In this document: positions 1 through 6,179 of the stretch, in pieces | How positions within the stretch are numbered: position 1 is the first letter of the stretch | How the letters are laid out: each line of letters begins with the position of its first letter | DNA from: Planctomycetota bacterium | GTDB lineage: Bacteria > Planctomycetota > Planctomycetia > Planctomycetales > Planctomycetaceae | Direction: 5' to 3' | Length of the DNA: 8,888 nucleotides | Assembly (NCBI GenBank): GCA_023429275.1 | Contig: JAEYWB010000025.1 | Coordinates: 1 to 8,888 of the forward strand | Position numbers and translations under genes: made by a program | Notes under the pieces: generated by a model | What the model saw: the letters and a program-made list of their open reading frames with translations, nothing else | Database searches by the model: none | Told to the model about the DNA's origin: nothing

Positions 1-967
1 TCTCGATGACGATCCGCATCCCGAACTTGTCGTTCGACTCGTCCTGGACGTCGACGAGCTGCGGCAGTTTGCGGGAGTCCCGGATCTCGCCGAGCGACGC
101 GAGGAGGGGCCCCGTCTCGACACCATAGGGGATCGAATAGACGACCAGCTTCGTCGTCGAGGCCTTCCCCTTCTCGGTGTCGGGCTTCCACTCCGCGCGG
201 ACCTTGATGCTCCCACGACCCTCATCGTATGCGGTCCGCAGCTCGACGCGGTCGGTGACGATCCGGCCGCCCAGCGGGAAGTCGGGCCCCTTGAGCTTCC
301 CCATCACCTGGGCGCCGGTGGCGTCGGGGTTCTCGATCATGTGAATGCAGGCCCGCAGCACTTCCCCGAGGTTGTGCGGCGGCATGTTCGTCGCCATCCC
401 GACGGCGATCCCCTGCGCCCCGTTGACGAGCAGGTTCGGAAACTGGGCCGGCAGGACGACCGGCTCGTGCCGTGTGGCGTCGTAGTTCGGCCGCATCGGC
501 ACGGTGTCGTACCGCAGTTCCGAGAGAAGCCGCTCCGCGATGGGAGTGAGCCGGGCCTCGGTGTACCGCTCGGCCGCGGGGGGAAGGCCCATGATCGAGC
601 CGAAGTTCCCTTGCCCGTCGATCAGCGGCTGCCTCAGCGTGAAGTCCTGGGCCATCCGGACGAGGGCCTCGTAGACAGCCAGCGGGCTGTGGGGGTGATA
701 GTTTCCGGTCGTGTCCCCCTGGATCTTCGCGCACTTGCGGTACTTGGCGTCCGCCGTCAGCCCCAGTTCGGAGTACATGACGTAGAGGATCCGCCGCTGG
801 ACCGGCTTGAGTCCGTCACGCACGTCGGGCAGGGCCCGCGACATGATGACCGACATGGCGTAGTTGAGATAACGCCGCCGGGTTTCGTCGCTGATCGAGA
901 CGAACTGAATCTGATCTTCACCGCCGCTGTTGGCGCTGCTTCCCTTCGATTCGCCGCGAGCCACCAC
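1..967 (-). CDS. gyrA: DNA gyrase / topoisomerase IV subunit A, N-terminal part (runs off left edge)
   Basis: This is the breakage-reunion subunit of a type IIA topoisomerase, which cuts and reseals double-stranded DNA to change supercoiling or unlink chromosomes. The window holds the first 322 residues. Visible landmarks are [20 protein letters not shown] at about 33-52 followed by [20 protein letters not shown] at 84-93, DGQGNFGS at 117-124, the catalytic tyrosine Tyr135 in [10 protein letters not shown] (codon 563-565) preceded by Arg134, and [20 protein letters not shown] further on. I chose the GTG at 965-967 because GGAGAG lies 5 nt upstream; the next codon is also GTG (962-964) and is an equally possible start. 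No ATG lies in frame nearby. The N-terminal tail (about 1-20) is Gly/Ser-rich. The loop after HPH reads SPLAVYE instead of the usual GDxAVYD, and GSIDGD is GSIMGL, so this may be a divergent paralogue. The sequence in view does not decide between GyrA and ParC, so the symbol is provisional. Confidence 0.92.
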   Translation of the reverse strand, partial: MVARGESKGSSANSGGEDQIQFVSISDETRRRYLNYAMSVIMSRALPDVRDGLKPVQRRILYVMYSELGLTADAKYRKCAKIQGDTTGNYHPHSPLAVYEALVRMAQDFTLRQPLIDGQGNFGSIMGLPPAAERYTEARLTPIAERLLSELRYDTVPMRPNYDATRHEPVVLPAQFPNLLVNGAQGIAVGMATNMPPHNLGEVLRACIHMIENPDATGAQVMGKLKGPDFPLGGRIVTDRVELRTAYDEGRGSIKVRAEWKPDTEKGKASTTKLVVYSIPYGVETGPLLASLGEIRDSRKLPQLVDVQDESNDKFGMRIVIE

Positions 968-972
968 CGATT

Positions 973-978
973 CTCTCC
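973..978 (-). promoter_or_regulatory. Ribosome binding site deciding the GTG start of the topoisomerase gene
   Basis: On the minus strand GGAGAG is followed by AATCG and then GTG GTG. With no in-frame ATG nearby, this site is the main argument for a GTG start at 967 (spacing 5) or 964 (spacing 8). Confidence 0.6.
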
Positions 979-1040
979 GTGAAATGAACCTGAATTCCGC
1001 AGGACCGTCCGGCCCTTTCCCTGGGCACATCAGCGCAACG

Positions 1041-1069
1041 CGTATATCGGGAATGACTTACGCCGTAAA
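1041..1069 (-). promoter_or_regulatory. Candidate sigma70-type promoter for the topoisomerase gene
   Basis: Read on the minus strand, TTTACG (1064-1069) and TATACG (1041-1046) each match the -35 and -10 consensus at 4 of 6 positions and are separated by exactly 17 bp. Transcription would start near 1034 and give a leader of about 65 nt before the GTG. The match is suggestive only, because planctomycete promoters are poorly characterised and such matches can occur by chance. Confidence 0.35.
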
Positions 1070-1381
1070 CATCACTTTCAACCGAAGCGCCGCGCGGTCG
1101 CGAAGTCTATCAATCTGGGCAAACTCTGACGATCGTGCCGGGCGCACCGGTTCCGGAGACCGCTCCTCGGGCGCAAGGCGTGGCGCGGGAGGACCTTCGA
1201 ATCGCCGGTCCAACCGTTTCCTTTGGTCCGATTGGGGCAATTGAAGACGGGAAGAGTGCCGAAACCATGTACGACATTGCACGTCGTTCGCGATGCGGCG
1301 GCGGTGTCGGGGGGGTCAGGTCATAGAGGTCCTGGCTAAATCATCGCGACGGCGGTTCTGCTCTTTGCACCGCTGAACCTC

Positions 1382-1388
1382 AAGGAGG
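1382..1388 (+). promoter_or_regulatory. Strong ribosome binding site of the first secreted-protein gene
   Basis: AAGGAGG is a full anti-Shine-Dalgarno complement placed 10 nt before the ATG at 1399, and the purine-rich run continues as GGGAGAGGAT. It is one of the two strongest ribosome sites in the window and fixes the start. Confidence 0.75.
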
Positions 1389-1398
1389 GGGAGAGGAT

Positions 1399-1836
1399 AT
1401 GTCTTCCAAGGTGATGTTCGGAGCAGCAGTCCTGTTCGCGACCTCGCTGCTCAACTCGGCGGTCGCCCAGTCGCCGCAGGTCCAGCAAGCCAATTACGAC
1501 GGCGTTCAGTATCCGGCCCAGTACGGGCAGGGAGTCAATGTCGGTCAGTACCCGCAGCTCAACGCTCCCCTGTACCCCTCGCCGGTGCAGTACACGCCTC
1601 CCTGGAACGGCGGCGCGATCTACACCAACCAGGCCCTCGCCCCGCACGAATACCTGTACCCCCACCGGTACAAGGCGCTCTACCCGCCGTTCTACTACAA
1701 GGTTCACGGCGGCTGGATCGTCACTCCGTGGGGGGTCCGTCAGCACGACAAATGGAAGCTGGAAGGAACCCAGGTCAAGGTGAACTACATGTCTCACCGG
1801 GCCCCCTTCTCGTTCTTCGTTCCGCCGCGCTGGTAG
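1399..1836 (+). CDS. Small secreted Tyr/Pro-rich protein of unknown function
   Basis: This is a 145-residue exported protein that I cannot assign to a named family. Residues 1-23 form a clear Sec signal peptide: a short Lys-containing start, a hydrophobic core (VMFGAAVLFATSLL) and an AVA|Q cleavage site. The mature part is rich in Tyr (14 residues), Pro and Gln, with spaced YP/QYP motifs at about 38-66. It ends with a more ordered, basic-aromatic stretch at about 99-130 (YYKVHGGWIVTP, then KWKLEGTQVKVNY) and a C-terminal FFVPPRW. It has no cysteine and no transmembrane segment after the signal. The composition suggests a periplasmic or surface structural role, which is inference. It is the first of three co-directional genes for exported proteins; 103 bp separate it from the preferred start of the next one, so co-transcription is possible but not shown. 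Confidence 0.82.
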   Translation: MSSKVMFGAAVLFATSLLNSAVAQSPQVQQANYDGVQYPAQYGQGVNVGQYPQLNAPLYPSPVQYTPPWNGGAIYTNQALAPHEYLYPHRYKALYPPFYYKVHGGWIVTPWGVRQHDKWKLEGTQVKVNYMSHRAPFSFFVPPRW

Positions 1837-1939
1837 TCACTCCCCGATCCTGCCTGAGCGTGGGATCGCCCCTTGCCTTCTCCGTACGTCTCACCGGTCC
1901 GTATCGCCCGGGCGCAGACTCCACACCAGGATGGAAACG

Positions 1940-2731
1940 ATGTTGCGACACTCCTGCTCCTCATGGTTGAGCCGGGCCGTGGCCGGGCTGGTCCTGGCGG
2001 CGACCGCGGTCTCGCTGCACGCCGATGATCGCGTCGGAGTCGTCCGGATCCGCAACGGTAACGCGCCGACCGTCCGGGCGCAGTCTGCGGAAATTCCCCT
2101 CCCCCCTCTGCCCGAAGCGGCCCCCGAGGCGATCCAGCAGACCAGCGACGAGGTCCTCCAGGCCTCGGCCGCCTGCAACGACTCGACCCCCTGCGAAACG
2201 CAGCAGCCCTGCCAGCAGGAGATCTGCTGCGAGGAGCCGGGACTGTGCTGGAAGCTCAAGGCCGCAGGCATCATCGCCGCCCACAAGATGGCGATCCACA
2301 CCTATGACGCCGGCCGGATGATCGGTGCCCACCTCCCGGGCGACTGCCAGCGGCGCGGCTGCGGCAACCCGAACTGCAAGGAATGCCGTGAAGGCCGATG
2401 CCGCCAGCCGGGCGGAATCTGCGACGGCTGGCTCCGTCGGAAGCTGGCCTACTTCCACTGCACCGGTTCGTGCGGCCAGGGGACGCCTCTGGTCGGCAAG
2501 TACCACATGATCTACCCGGTCGACCCCGGCTACTTCGATGCACGCGACGGCCAGGTCTACTCGTCGCAGGTCTTCAATACCCCCGTCAGCGTCCCGCTCG
2601 CGCCGGTCGTTCACCATACCTACAACTACGGATGGGGCGTTCCTTCGAGCCGGCTCACCCCGGTCTCGCACCCGACCCCGTATGCTCCGGCTCCGCTTCC
2701 CGTCCCCTACCCGGCTTACGGTCGCTTCTAA
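1940..2731 (+). CDS. Secreted cysteine-rich protein of unknown function
   Basis: This is a 263-residue exported protein. I chose the ATG at 1940 over the one three codons upstream (1931) because AGGA at 1928-1931 sits 8 nt before 1940 but overlaps the earlier ATG. Residues 1-28 are a Sec signal peptide (hydrophobic core AVAGLVLAATAVSL, cleavage after LHA). Right after it comes DDRVGVVRIRNGN, whose G-V-V-R-I core recurs in the next gene. Fourteen cysteines lie between residues 79 and 178, in two clusters (79-103 and 136-178, the latter including CGNPNCKEC). The rest is Tyr/Pro-rich, with YHMIYPVDPGYF at about 188-199 and a proline-rich tail ending PYPAYGRF. The cysteines could form disulfides or bind metal; no known catalytic motif is visible. 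It sits 103 bp after the previous gene and 113 bp before the next. Confidence 0.82.
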   Translation: MLRHSCSSWLSRAVAGLVLAATAVSLHADDRVGVVRIRNGNAPTVRAQSAEIPLPPLPEAAPEAIQQTSDEVLQASAACNDSTPCETQQPCQQEICCEEPGLCWKLKAAGIIAAHKMAIHTYDAGRMIGAHLPGDCQRRGCGNPNCKECREGRCRQPGGICDGWLRRKLAYFHCTGSCGQGTPLVGKYHMIYPVDPGYFDARDGQVYSSQVFNTPVSVPLAPVVHHTYNYGWGVPSSRLTPVSHPTPYAPAPLPVPYPAYGRF

Positions 2732-2844
2732 CGCTCTGCAGGCGTCGGATGCCGAAGTCAGGTCCCTGAAGCGCCGGCTGGTTTTTCCCAATACACGTTC
2801 CCTCGGGTCATGACGCGGCCCGTTCTCCCAAGGATGTGACTCTC

Positions 2845-3630
2845 ATGGTCAGGAAGAAGCTGTCGGCTCTCGCGGCCGGTCTCACCGGCGGGCTGCTCGT
2901 CCTGAGCGGCGCCTTGGTCACCGCCGAGGAGTCCACCGAAGGGCTCGTCCGGATCACGGACTGCCCCAACCGCGCCGGTGAAATCACCAACGGGAGCGTC
3001 GGTGCCCCCTGCCCGACCGGAGAGTGCCAACGGGGCGGCCGGTGTGCAAACGGCGCCGGACACGTCCGGGGAATCCTCAGCATCCTCCATCCGCATGGTG
3101 CTGGTCTTCACTCGCCGGACCACGGCTGGGCGCCCCCGGGACGCGTGCAGCTCCCGTATCCCAGGCCGGTCGCCTACCAGAAGTGGTTCCCGGATCCGTG
3201 GACGGGTCAGCCGGTCGCCTACACCGCAGGAGGCCCCCGTCCTCCCGTGATCTACATGCCGACCGACACCACCCAGCTCGGCTATTACTACCAGACGGTC
3301 CCCCGCTGGCATGCCTATGGCGGCATGATTCCTCCCGCTCCGAATCCGAACGCGTGGCACCAGGATTTGTGCCAGCTGCAGGGACAGCACGGGAATGGCC
3401 ACTGCCGCAACTGCCGCAATCAGGTCGGCCACCTGACACATCCCGGTACGGTCGTCGAGCGGGGCGTTGTGGGACCTCAGCCGACCCCGGCCGAAGTTCT
3501 CCCTCCCGGGACGCAGGTCACGCCGGCCCCGGCCGCAGTCCCCACGCCGGCTCCGGCCCCGGTGGCGCCCGGTCCCGCCGCGGCCCTCGAGAAGTCGACG
3601 CAGACCCCGGCCCTCGTTCCGGTGAAGTAG
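2845..3630 (+). CDS. Secreted protein with His/Cys-rich centre and Pro/Ala-rich tail, unknown function
   Basis: This is a 261-residue exported protein. I prefer the ATG at 2845 to an in-frame GTG at 2836, because AAGGA at 2830-2834 is 10 nt before the ATG and only 1 nt from the GTG. The signal peptide covers about 1-27 (core LAAGLTGGLLVLSGALV). Just after it, EGLVRITDC resembles GVVRI in the upstream neighbour at the same place, suggesting a shared export-proximal motif or distant paralogy. The centre is Cys/His-rich: C56, C61 and C67; HPHG at 82-85; then HQDLC and HCRNC at about 172-190. A Tyr/Pro/Trp section at about 102-170 includes GYYYQTVPRW. Residues 211-247 are a Pro/Ala/Thr low-complexity tail, possibly a wall- or envelope-spanning linker. 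The last gene of the three-gene run, it is followed 37 bp later by a strong hairpin. Confidence 0.82.
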   Translation: MVRKKLSALAAGLTGGLLVLSGALVTAEESTEGLVRITDCPNRAGEITNGSVGAPCPTGECQRGGRCANGAGHVRGILSILHPHGAGLHSPDHGWAPPGRVQLPYPRPVAYQKWFPDPWTGQPVAYTAGGPRPPVIYMPTDTTQLGYYYQTVPRWHAYGGMIPPAPNPNAWHQDLCQLQGQHGNGHCRNCRNQVGHLTHPGTVVERGVVGPQPTPAEVLPPGTQVTPAPAAVPTPAPAPVAPGPAAALEKSTQTPALVPVK

Positions 3631-3635
3631 GGGAG

Positions 3636-3663
3636 TTGTCAGTCTTCAGTTGTCAGTTGTCAG
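3636..3663 (+). repeat. Heptanucleotide tandem array, TTGTCAG type
   Basis: Four consecutive 7-bp units read TTGTCAG, TCTTCAG, TTGTCAG and TTGTCAG. The array begins 5 bp after the stop codon of the upstream gene and ends 4 bp before the terminator-like hairpin. Confidence 0.75.
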
Positions 3664-3667
3664 TCAG

Positions 3668-3698
3668 CAAGCCCGCGCGACACAGTCGTGCGGGCTTG
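3668..3698 (+). terminator. Terminator-like hairpin after the secreted-protein cluster
   Basis: CAAGCCCGCGCGAC and GTCGTGCGGGCTTG form a 14-bp stem with one G-T pair, closed by the 3-nt loop ACA. The following sequence is TTGCGTTGG, so there is only a weak T-tract. The long GC-rich stem directly downstream of 3630 makes transcription termination or 3'-end protection likely. An intrinsic terminator is not proven without a proper T run. Confidence 0.65.
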
Positions 3699-3719
3699 TT
3701 GCGTTGGGAGGGCGGAGGA

Positions 3720-3740
3720 GGTGTTAGGTGCTAGGTTTTA
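3720..3740 (+). repeat. Heptanucleotide tandem array, GGTGTTA type
   Basis: Three 7-bp units read GGTGTTA, GGTGCTA and GGTTTTA; GGTTAGT follows as a decayed fourth. The first units belong to the 14-bp sequence that recurs inverted at 3935-3948. Confidence 0.65.
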
Positions 3741-3745
3741 GGTTA

Positions 3746-3873
3746 GTGCTTTGTCACACGAAGAATTTTGGGGTGCGTCCATTAGCCGGCGGGCGTTAGC
3801 CCCCGGTTCGAACCGGACGCTAGCGCGTTCCGGCTAATCTAACGAACCCCAAGTCCTAGCTGTGCCAAAACAC
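3746..3873 (-). repeat. 128-bp palindromic dispersed repeat, copy 1
   Basis: This is the reverse-strand copy of a 128-bp element also found at 5870-5997 and 6829-7085. By hand count it matches copy 2 at 106 of 128 positions and copy 3 (insert removed) at 104 of 128, with no gaps. Its exact midpoint (3809/3810) is the centre of the perfect palindrome CCGGTTCGAACCGG. AGCCGG and CCGGCT recur on either side, and the ends GTGYTTTGKCACA are inverted with respect to each other. It lies between convergent genes. Confidence 0.88.
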
Positions 3874-3922
3874 CAGGTGTTAGAGCGGAGGCTGCTGTTC
3901 AAGGCCGTTCTTCGTCTGCTGA

Positions 3923-3943
3923 CCTGTCACCTGTCACCTAACA
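3923..3943 (+). repeat. Heptanucleotide tandem array, CCTGTCA type
   Basis: Three 7-bp units read CCTGTCA, CCTGTCA and CCTAACA. Read on the other strand they are TGTTAGG and TGACAGG units, the same class as the array at 3720-3740 in opposite orientation. The array ends 7 bp from the stop codon of the propeller gene. Confidence 0.7.
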
Positions 3944-3950
3944 CCTCCCC

Positions 3951-5198
3951 CTACTCCGCCGGCTCCTCGATCCGGTACAGGGCCCGGTCGGTCCGCAGGT
4001 AGAGGGTGTTTCCGATCGCCGCCGGGGAGGCGAAGATTGTCCCCGGAAGCGGGTTGGTCTCGACGATCTTCGGCTTCGGCCCCGGCTCGACCACGCGGAC
4101 CTTTCCGTCCTCGGAGCTGAAGTAGAGGTAGCCCCCCGACGCGATCGGAGAGGCCGAGTAGTTCCCCCCCAGCCGGAAGGTGGCGAGCCGCTTGCCGGTC
4201 GCCGCATCGAGACACGTCCCGACCCCCTTGTCCGACACCTGGTAGACATGCCCTTCATACACGAGGGGGGAAGGGGTCTCCGGCACACCGGTCTTGAACT
4301 TCCAGACGACCTTGGTCGACGTGACATCGCCGATCCCGTCCGGTGTCACCGCCCAGAGCTCCGGGTTGAAGAAGCCGGTACAGAAGTAGACCCGCTCGCC
4401 GTCGTAGGCGGGGCACGGCACCGTCGAGAACCCGGTGTACCGGACGTGCCAGATCTCCGCCCCGGTCCCGGGGTGGTAGGCGTGAAGCTGGTCCGCTCCC
4501 GGCGAGATCAGCTGCGGCTCTCCCTTGAACTCGATCAGCAACGGCGTCGCAAAGGCCCGATGGGTGATCGGATCCGGCCGAAAGGGAGCCGACCGGTTCC
4601 GTCGCCAGACCTCTTTTCCGGTCTCCTTGTCGAGCGCCGCAACGTACTGGTGGTCCGCGCCGTCGCAGGTGACGATCAGCAGGTTCTTGTAGAGAACGGG
4701 CGAACTTCCCGGCCCCCCCTGGTGATCGATTGCCAGGTTCGTGTTCCGCCAGAGGACCTCTCCTGACCCGGTATCGACCGCCGCCGCCCCGTAGGTGCCG
4801 AAGTGAGCATAGAGCCGGCCCGGCTCGAGAACAGGGGTTGTCGAGGCGTAGGTGTTCTTCTTGTGGATCTCCTCGACCTTGCCCGGTTTGAGGATCACGA
4901 CGCTGCGGAGGATCTTCCCGGACTCCCGGTCGATGGCCACCGCTCCGAGTTCGTCCCCCTCCGGCGAAGCGGTCGTGACCCAGATTTGATCCCCGAGGAT
5001 CACCGGCGACGAGTGCCCCCGCCCGGGGAGCTCCGTCTTCCAGCGGACGTTCGTCTTCTCCCCCCATTCGCGGGGGATCTTCGTATCGATCGCGAGCCCC
5101 TGGCCTCCCGGACCGCGAAACTGCGGCCAGTCGGCGATGGCGGCGTTCCCCAACAGCAGCAGAATCGAGAGAGGTCGGGCGAGTGACGAGTAAATCAA
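3951..5198 (-). CDS. Exported PQQ-like beta-propeller repeat protein
   Basis: This 415-residue protein belongs to the PQQ-binding-like/BamB-like propeller superfamily, which in bacteria acts as periplasmic scaffolding or, in some members, as quinoprotein dehydrogenases. Residues 1-22 are a signal peptide (core PLSILLLLGNAAIA), followed at once by DWPQFRGPGGQG. Eight blade motifs of the form [ST]-P-x(n)-G-x-x-[LIV]-[YW] start near residues 63, 119, 165, 218, 261, 309, 350 and 391, suggesting an eight-bladed propeller. D-x-x-TG-x-x-W turns occur at about 142, 190 and 242. I see no separate dehydrogenase or cytochrome c domain, so an enzymatic role is not supported. The start is TTG at 5198: no in-frame ATG exists near the N-terminus, and this codon places the signal peptide correctly, although the ribosome site (CCAGG) is weak. 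It lies 22 bp after the upstream gene, probably in one transcript. Confidence 0.88.
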   Translation of the reverse strand: MIYSSLARPLSILLLLGNAAIADWPQFRGPGGQGLAIDTKIPREWGEKTNVRWKTELPGRGHSSPVILGDQIWVTTASPEGDELGAVAIDRESGKILRSVVILKPGKVEEIHKKNTYASTTPVLEPGRLYAHFGTYGAAAVDTGSGEVLWRNTNLAIDHQGGPGSSPVLYKNLLIVTCDGADHQYVAALDKETGKEVWRRNRSAPFRPDPITHRAFATPLLIEFKGEPQLISPGADQLHAYHPGTGAEIWHVRYTGFSTVPCPAYDGERVYFCTGFFNPELWAVTPDGIGDVTSTKVVWKFKTGVPETPSPLVYEGHVYQVSDKGVGTCLDAATGKRLATFRLGGNYSASPIASGGYLYFSSEDGKVRVVEPGPKPKIVETNPLPGTIFASPAAIGNTLYLRTDRALYRIEEPAE

Positions 5199-5220
5199 TT
5201 CGGGGCCTGGGCAAACGCAC

Positions 5221-5778
5221 TTAATACGTGGGGAGTGGAGATACGGCGTGATTTGGACCGGAATGTCCGGGGACCGATGGGGGCGGTGCGACGGCCTCAG
5301 GAACGATCTGGGCTGCCGATATCGCGATACCCGCCGCGTGGGTCTTCGGGAACTTCATCGAGTGCTCCACCAACTGCTTTCGCAGCTTCTGCAATTCCGT
5401 CCATGCCTCACGTTCCTGTCGTCTGGATCGTTCTGCCTCCACGGCCGCAACCAATGCATTGGGATCCAACTCGTCAACTTCCAACTGCCGAAGACGCTTC
5501 AACTCTTCACGCATCTTCGCGACAGCCTGCTCATCCGGGACCGAGACCTCGCGATCTTCGTAGGAGACTTTGACGACCGGCTTCTTCCCTTCCGCCGTCT
5601 CGACATACTCGACCCGCTGAACGGCGACCCGTTCGACCACGGTCCGGTAAGAAATCGGCGGTGATACCGCCCGGGGCAAGTCCCGAAGGGAATCAGGTCC
5701 CTCACCGTGAATCTTCACGCCGCCCAGCATCGCACAGACGCCAACCGCAGTCGCCACGAAACGGTTCGAAGCCCTCAT
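5221..5778 (-). CDS. Exported coiled-coil protein of unknown function
   Basis: This 185-residue protein has no family I recognise. The start is secure: AGGAGGGAGG lies 3 nt before the ATG at 5776-5778, with its AGGAGG core about 7 nt upstream. Residues 1-25 resemble a Sec signal peptide (RFVATAVGVCAMLGGVKIHG), with a cysteine at 15 that does not form a clear lipobox. A beta-prone region (about 43-80) alternates Val with charged residues (RTVVERVAVQRVEYVE). Residues 83-140 are strongly helical and charged, rich in Glu, Arg, Lys and Leu in coiled-coil-like spacing. The last 40 residues are Pro/Ala-rich. It is first in a two-gene unit with the propeller gene 22 bp downstream, so a shared periplasmic role is plausible; this is inference from position only. 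Confidence 0.8.
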   Translation of the reverse strand: MRASNRFVATAVGVCAMLGGVKIHGEGPDSLRDLPRAVSPPISYRTVVERVAVQRVEYVETAEGKKPVVKVSYEDREVSVPDEQAVAKMREELKRLRQLEVDELDPNALVAAVEAERSRRQEREAWTELQKLRKQLVEHSMKFPKTHAAGIAISAAQIVPEAVAPPPSVPGHSGPNHAVSPLPTY

Positions 5779-5869
5779 CGTCCCTCCCTCCTGAAGTTAC
5801 GCGGTCAACAACGTACTTTCGCGGAGGGGGTAATCCGTGACAAGATGAGTCGCTGTCGTAGATCCACGA

Positions 5870-5997
5870 GTGGTTTGGCACAGCGGGGATGAGGGGTTCG
5901 CTGGATCAGCCGGAACGCGCTGGCGTCCGGTTCGAACCGGGGGCTAGCGCCCGCCGGCTCATGAAGGCAACCCGAAACCCCGGTTGTGACAAAGCAC
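5870..5997 (+). repeat. 128-bp palindromic dispersed repeat, copy 2
   Basis: The two 64-bp halves, one reverse-complemented, align without gaps at 45 of 64 positions by hand count, so the whole element is an imperfect palindrome. Its exact centre (5933/5934) falls within CCGGTTCGAACCGG (5927-5940). The ends are GTGGTTTGGCACA and TGTGACAAAGCAC. It is on the same strand as copy 3, so the two bracket pdf as direct repeats. I see no clear target-site duplication. Confidence 0.88.
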
Positions 5998-6087
5998 GAG
6001 TTGAAGCGTCACCGATTTCATCCAGTCTGCTGGCCACGTCAGAAGCCGAAAGCCTTCGAAACATCAGTTCCGGGGCCGGTCCGATCC

Positions 6088-6116
6088 TTGGTCCTCACGC
6101 CCCGACCAGATAGAAT
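6088..6116 (+). promoter_or_regulatory. Candidate sigma70-type promoter for pdf
   Basis: TTGGTC (6088-6093; 3 of 6 to the -35 consensus) is followed after exactly 17 bp by TAGAAT (6111-6116; 5 of 6 to the -10 consensus). Transcription from about 6123 would give a leader of roughly 57 nt before the pdf ATG. It lies downstream of repeat copy 2, so the repeat would not be transcribed from it. Confidence 0.4.
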
Positions 6117-6179
6117 TGGCGGTTTGGCAGCGCCTCAATCCTCTCGACCCTCCGCTCCGCCCGGTCCTCCGAGTCTCGA

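Larger units (their letters stand above)
968..1398. other. Divergent intergenic region, no gene seen
   Basis: This 431-bp stretch separates the minus-strand topoisomerase gene from the plus-strand secreted-protein cluster and should carry both 5' regulatory regions. Open frames on both strands here have no good start, ribosome site or recognisable protein. I see a candidate minus-strand promoter at 1041-1069 and a strong ribosome site just before 1399. I found no convincing sigma70-like promoter for the plus-strand gene and no hairpin long enough to call a riboswitch or attenuator. Confidence 0.6.
3631..3950. other. Convergent, repeat-dense intergenic region
   Basis: These 320 bp separate two convergent genes and hold no gene. 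In order they contain a period-7 array, a 14-bp-stem hairpin, a second period-7 array, repeat copy 1, and a third period-7 array that ends against the stop codon of the propeller gene. GGAGGTGTTAGGTG at 3717-3730 is repeated exactly in inverted orientation at 3935-3948. A further AGGTGTTAG lies at 3875-3883. Confidence 0.7.
5779..6179. other. Divergent intergenic region with repeat copy 2
   Basis: These 401 bp separate the minus-strand coiled-coil gene from plus-strand pdf. They contain the leader of the former (5779-5869), repeat copy 2 (5870-5997), about 110 bp in which I see nothing specific, and a candidate pdf promoter followed by a leader of about 60 nt. Short open frames here lack ribosome sites and overlap the repeat, so I do not call a gene. 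Confidence 0.6.

Noticed and set aside
341..982. A 213-codon plus-strand open frame antisense to the topoisomerase gene
   Set aside because: The opposite strand encodes an unmistakable GyrA/ParC sequence. This frame is a by-product of high GC content and its product resembles nothing I know.
1845..1868. Hairpin CGATCC...GGATCG between the first two secreted-protein genes
   Set aside because: It has a 6-bp stem, a 12-nt loop and no T-tract, too weak to call a terminator.
2775..2786. GCCGGCTGGTTTTT before the third secreted-protein gene as an intrinsic terminator
   Set aside because: A T run is present, but I could not find a stem of useful length directly before it.
3024..3734. A plus-strand open frame overlapping the third secreted-protein gene and running into the repeats
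   Set aside because: It lacks a ribosome site and its end (VFSCQLSV) is a translation of the TTGTCAG array.
4255..5220. A 321-codon minus-strand open frame starting with GTG right after the coiled-coil gene
   Set aside because: It overlaps the propeller gene in another frame; its product is Arg/Gly/Pro-rich without motifs, while the propeller frame has a signal peptide and eight blade motifs.
5927..5940. GGTTCGAACC in the repeat centre resembles a tRNA T-arm
   Set aside because: No acceptor stem, D-arm or anticodon arm surrounds it in any of the three copies. The sequence is explained by the perfect palindrome at the element's centre.
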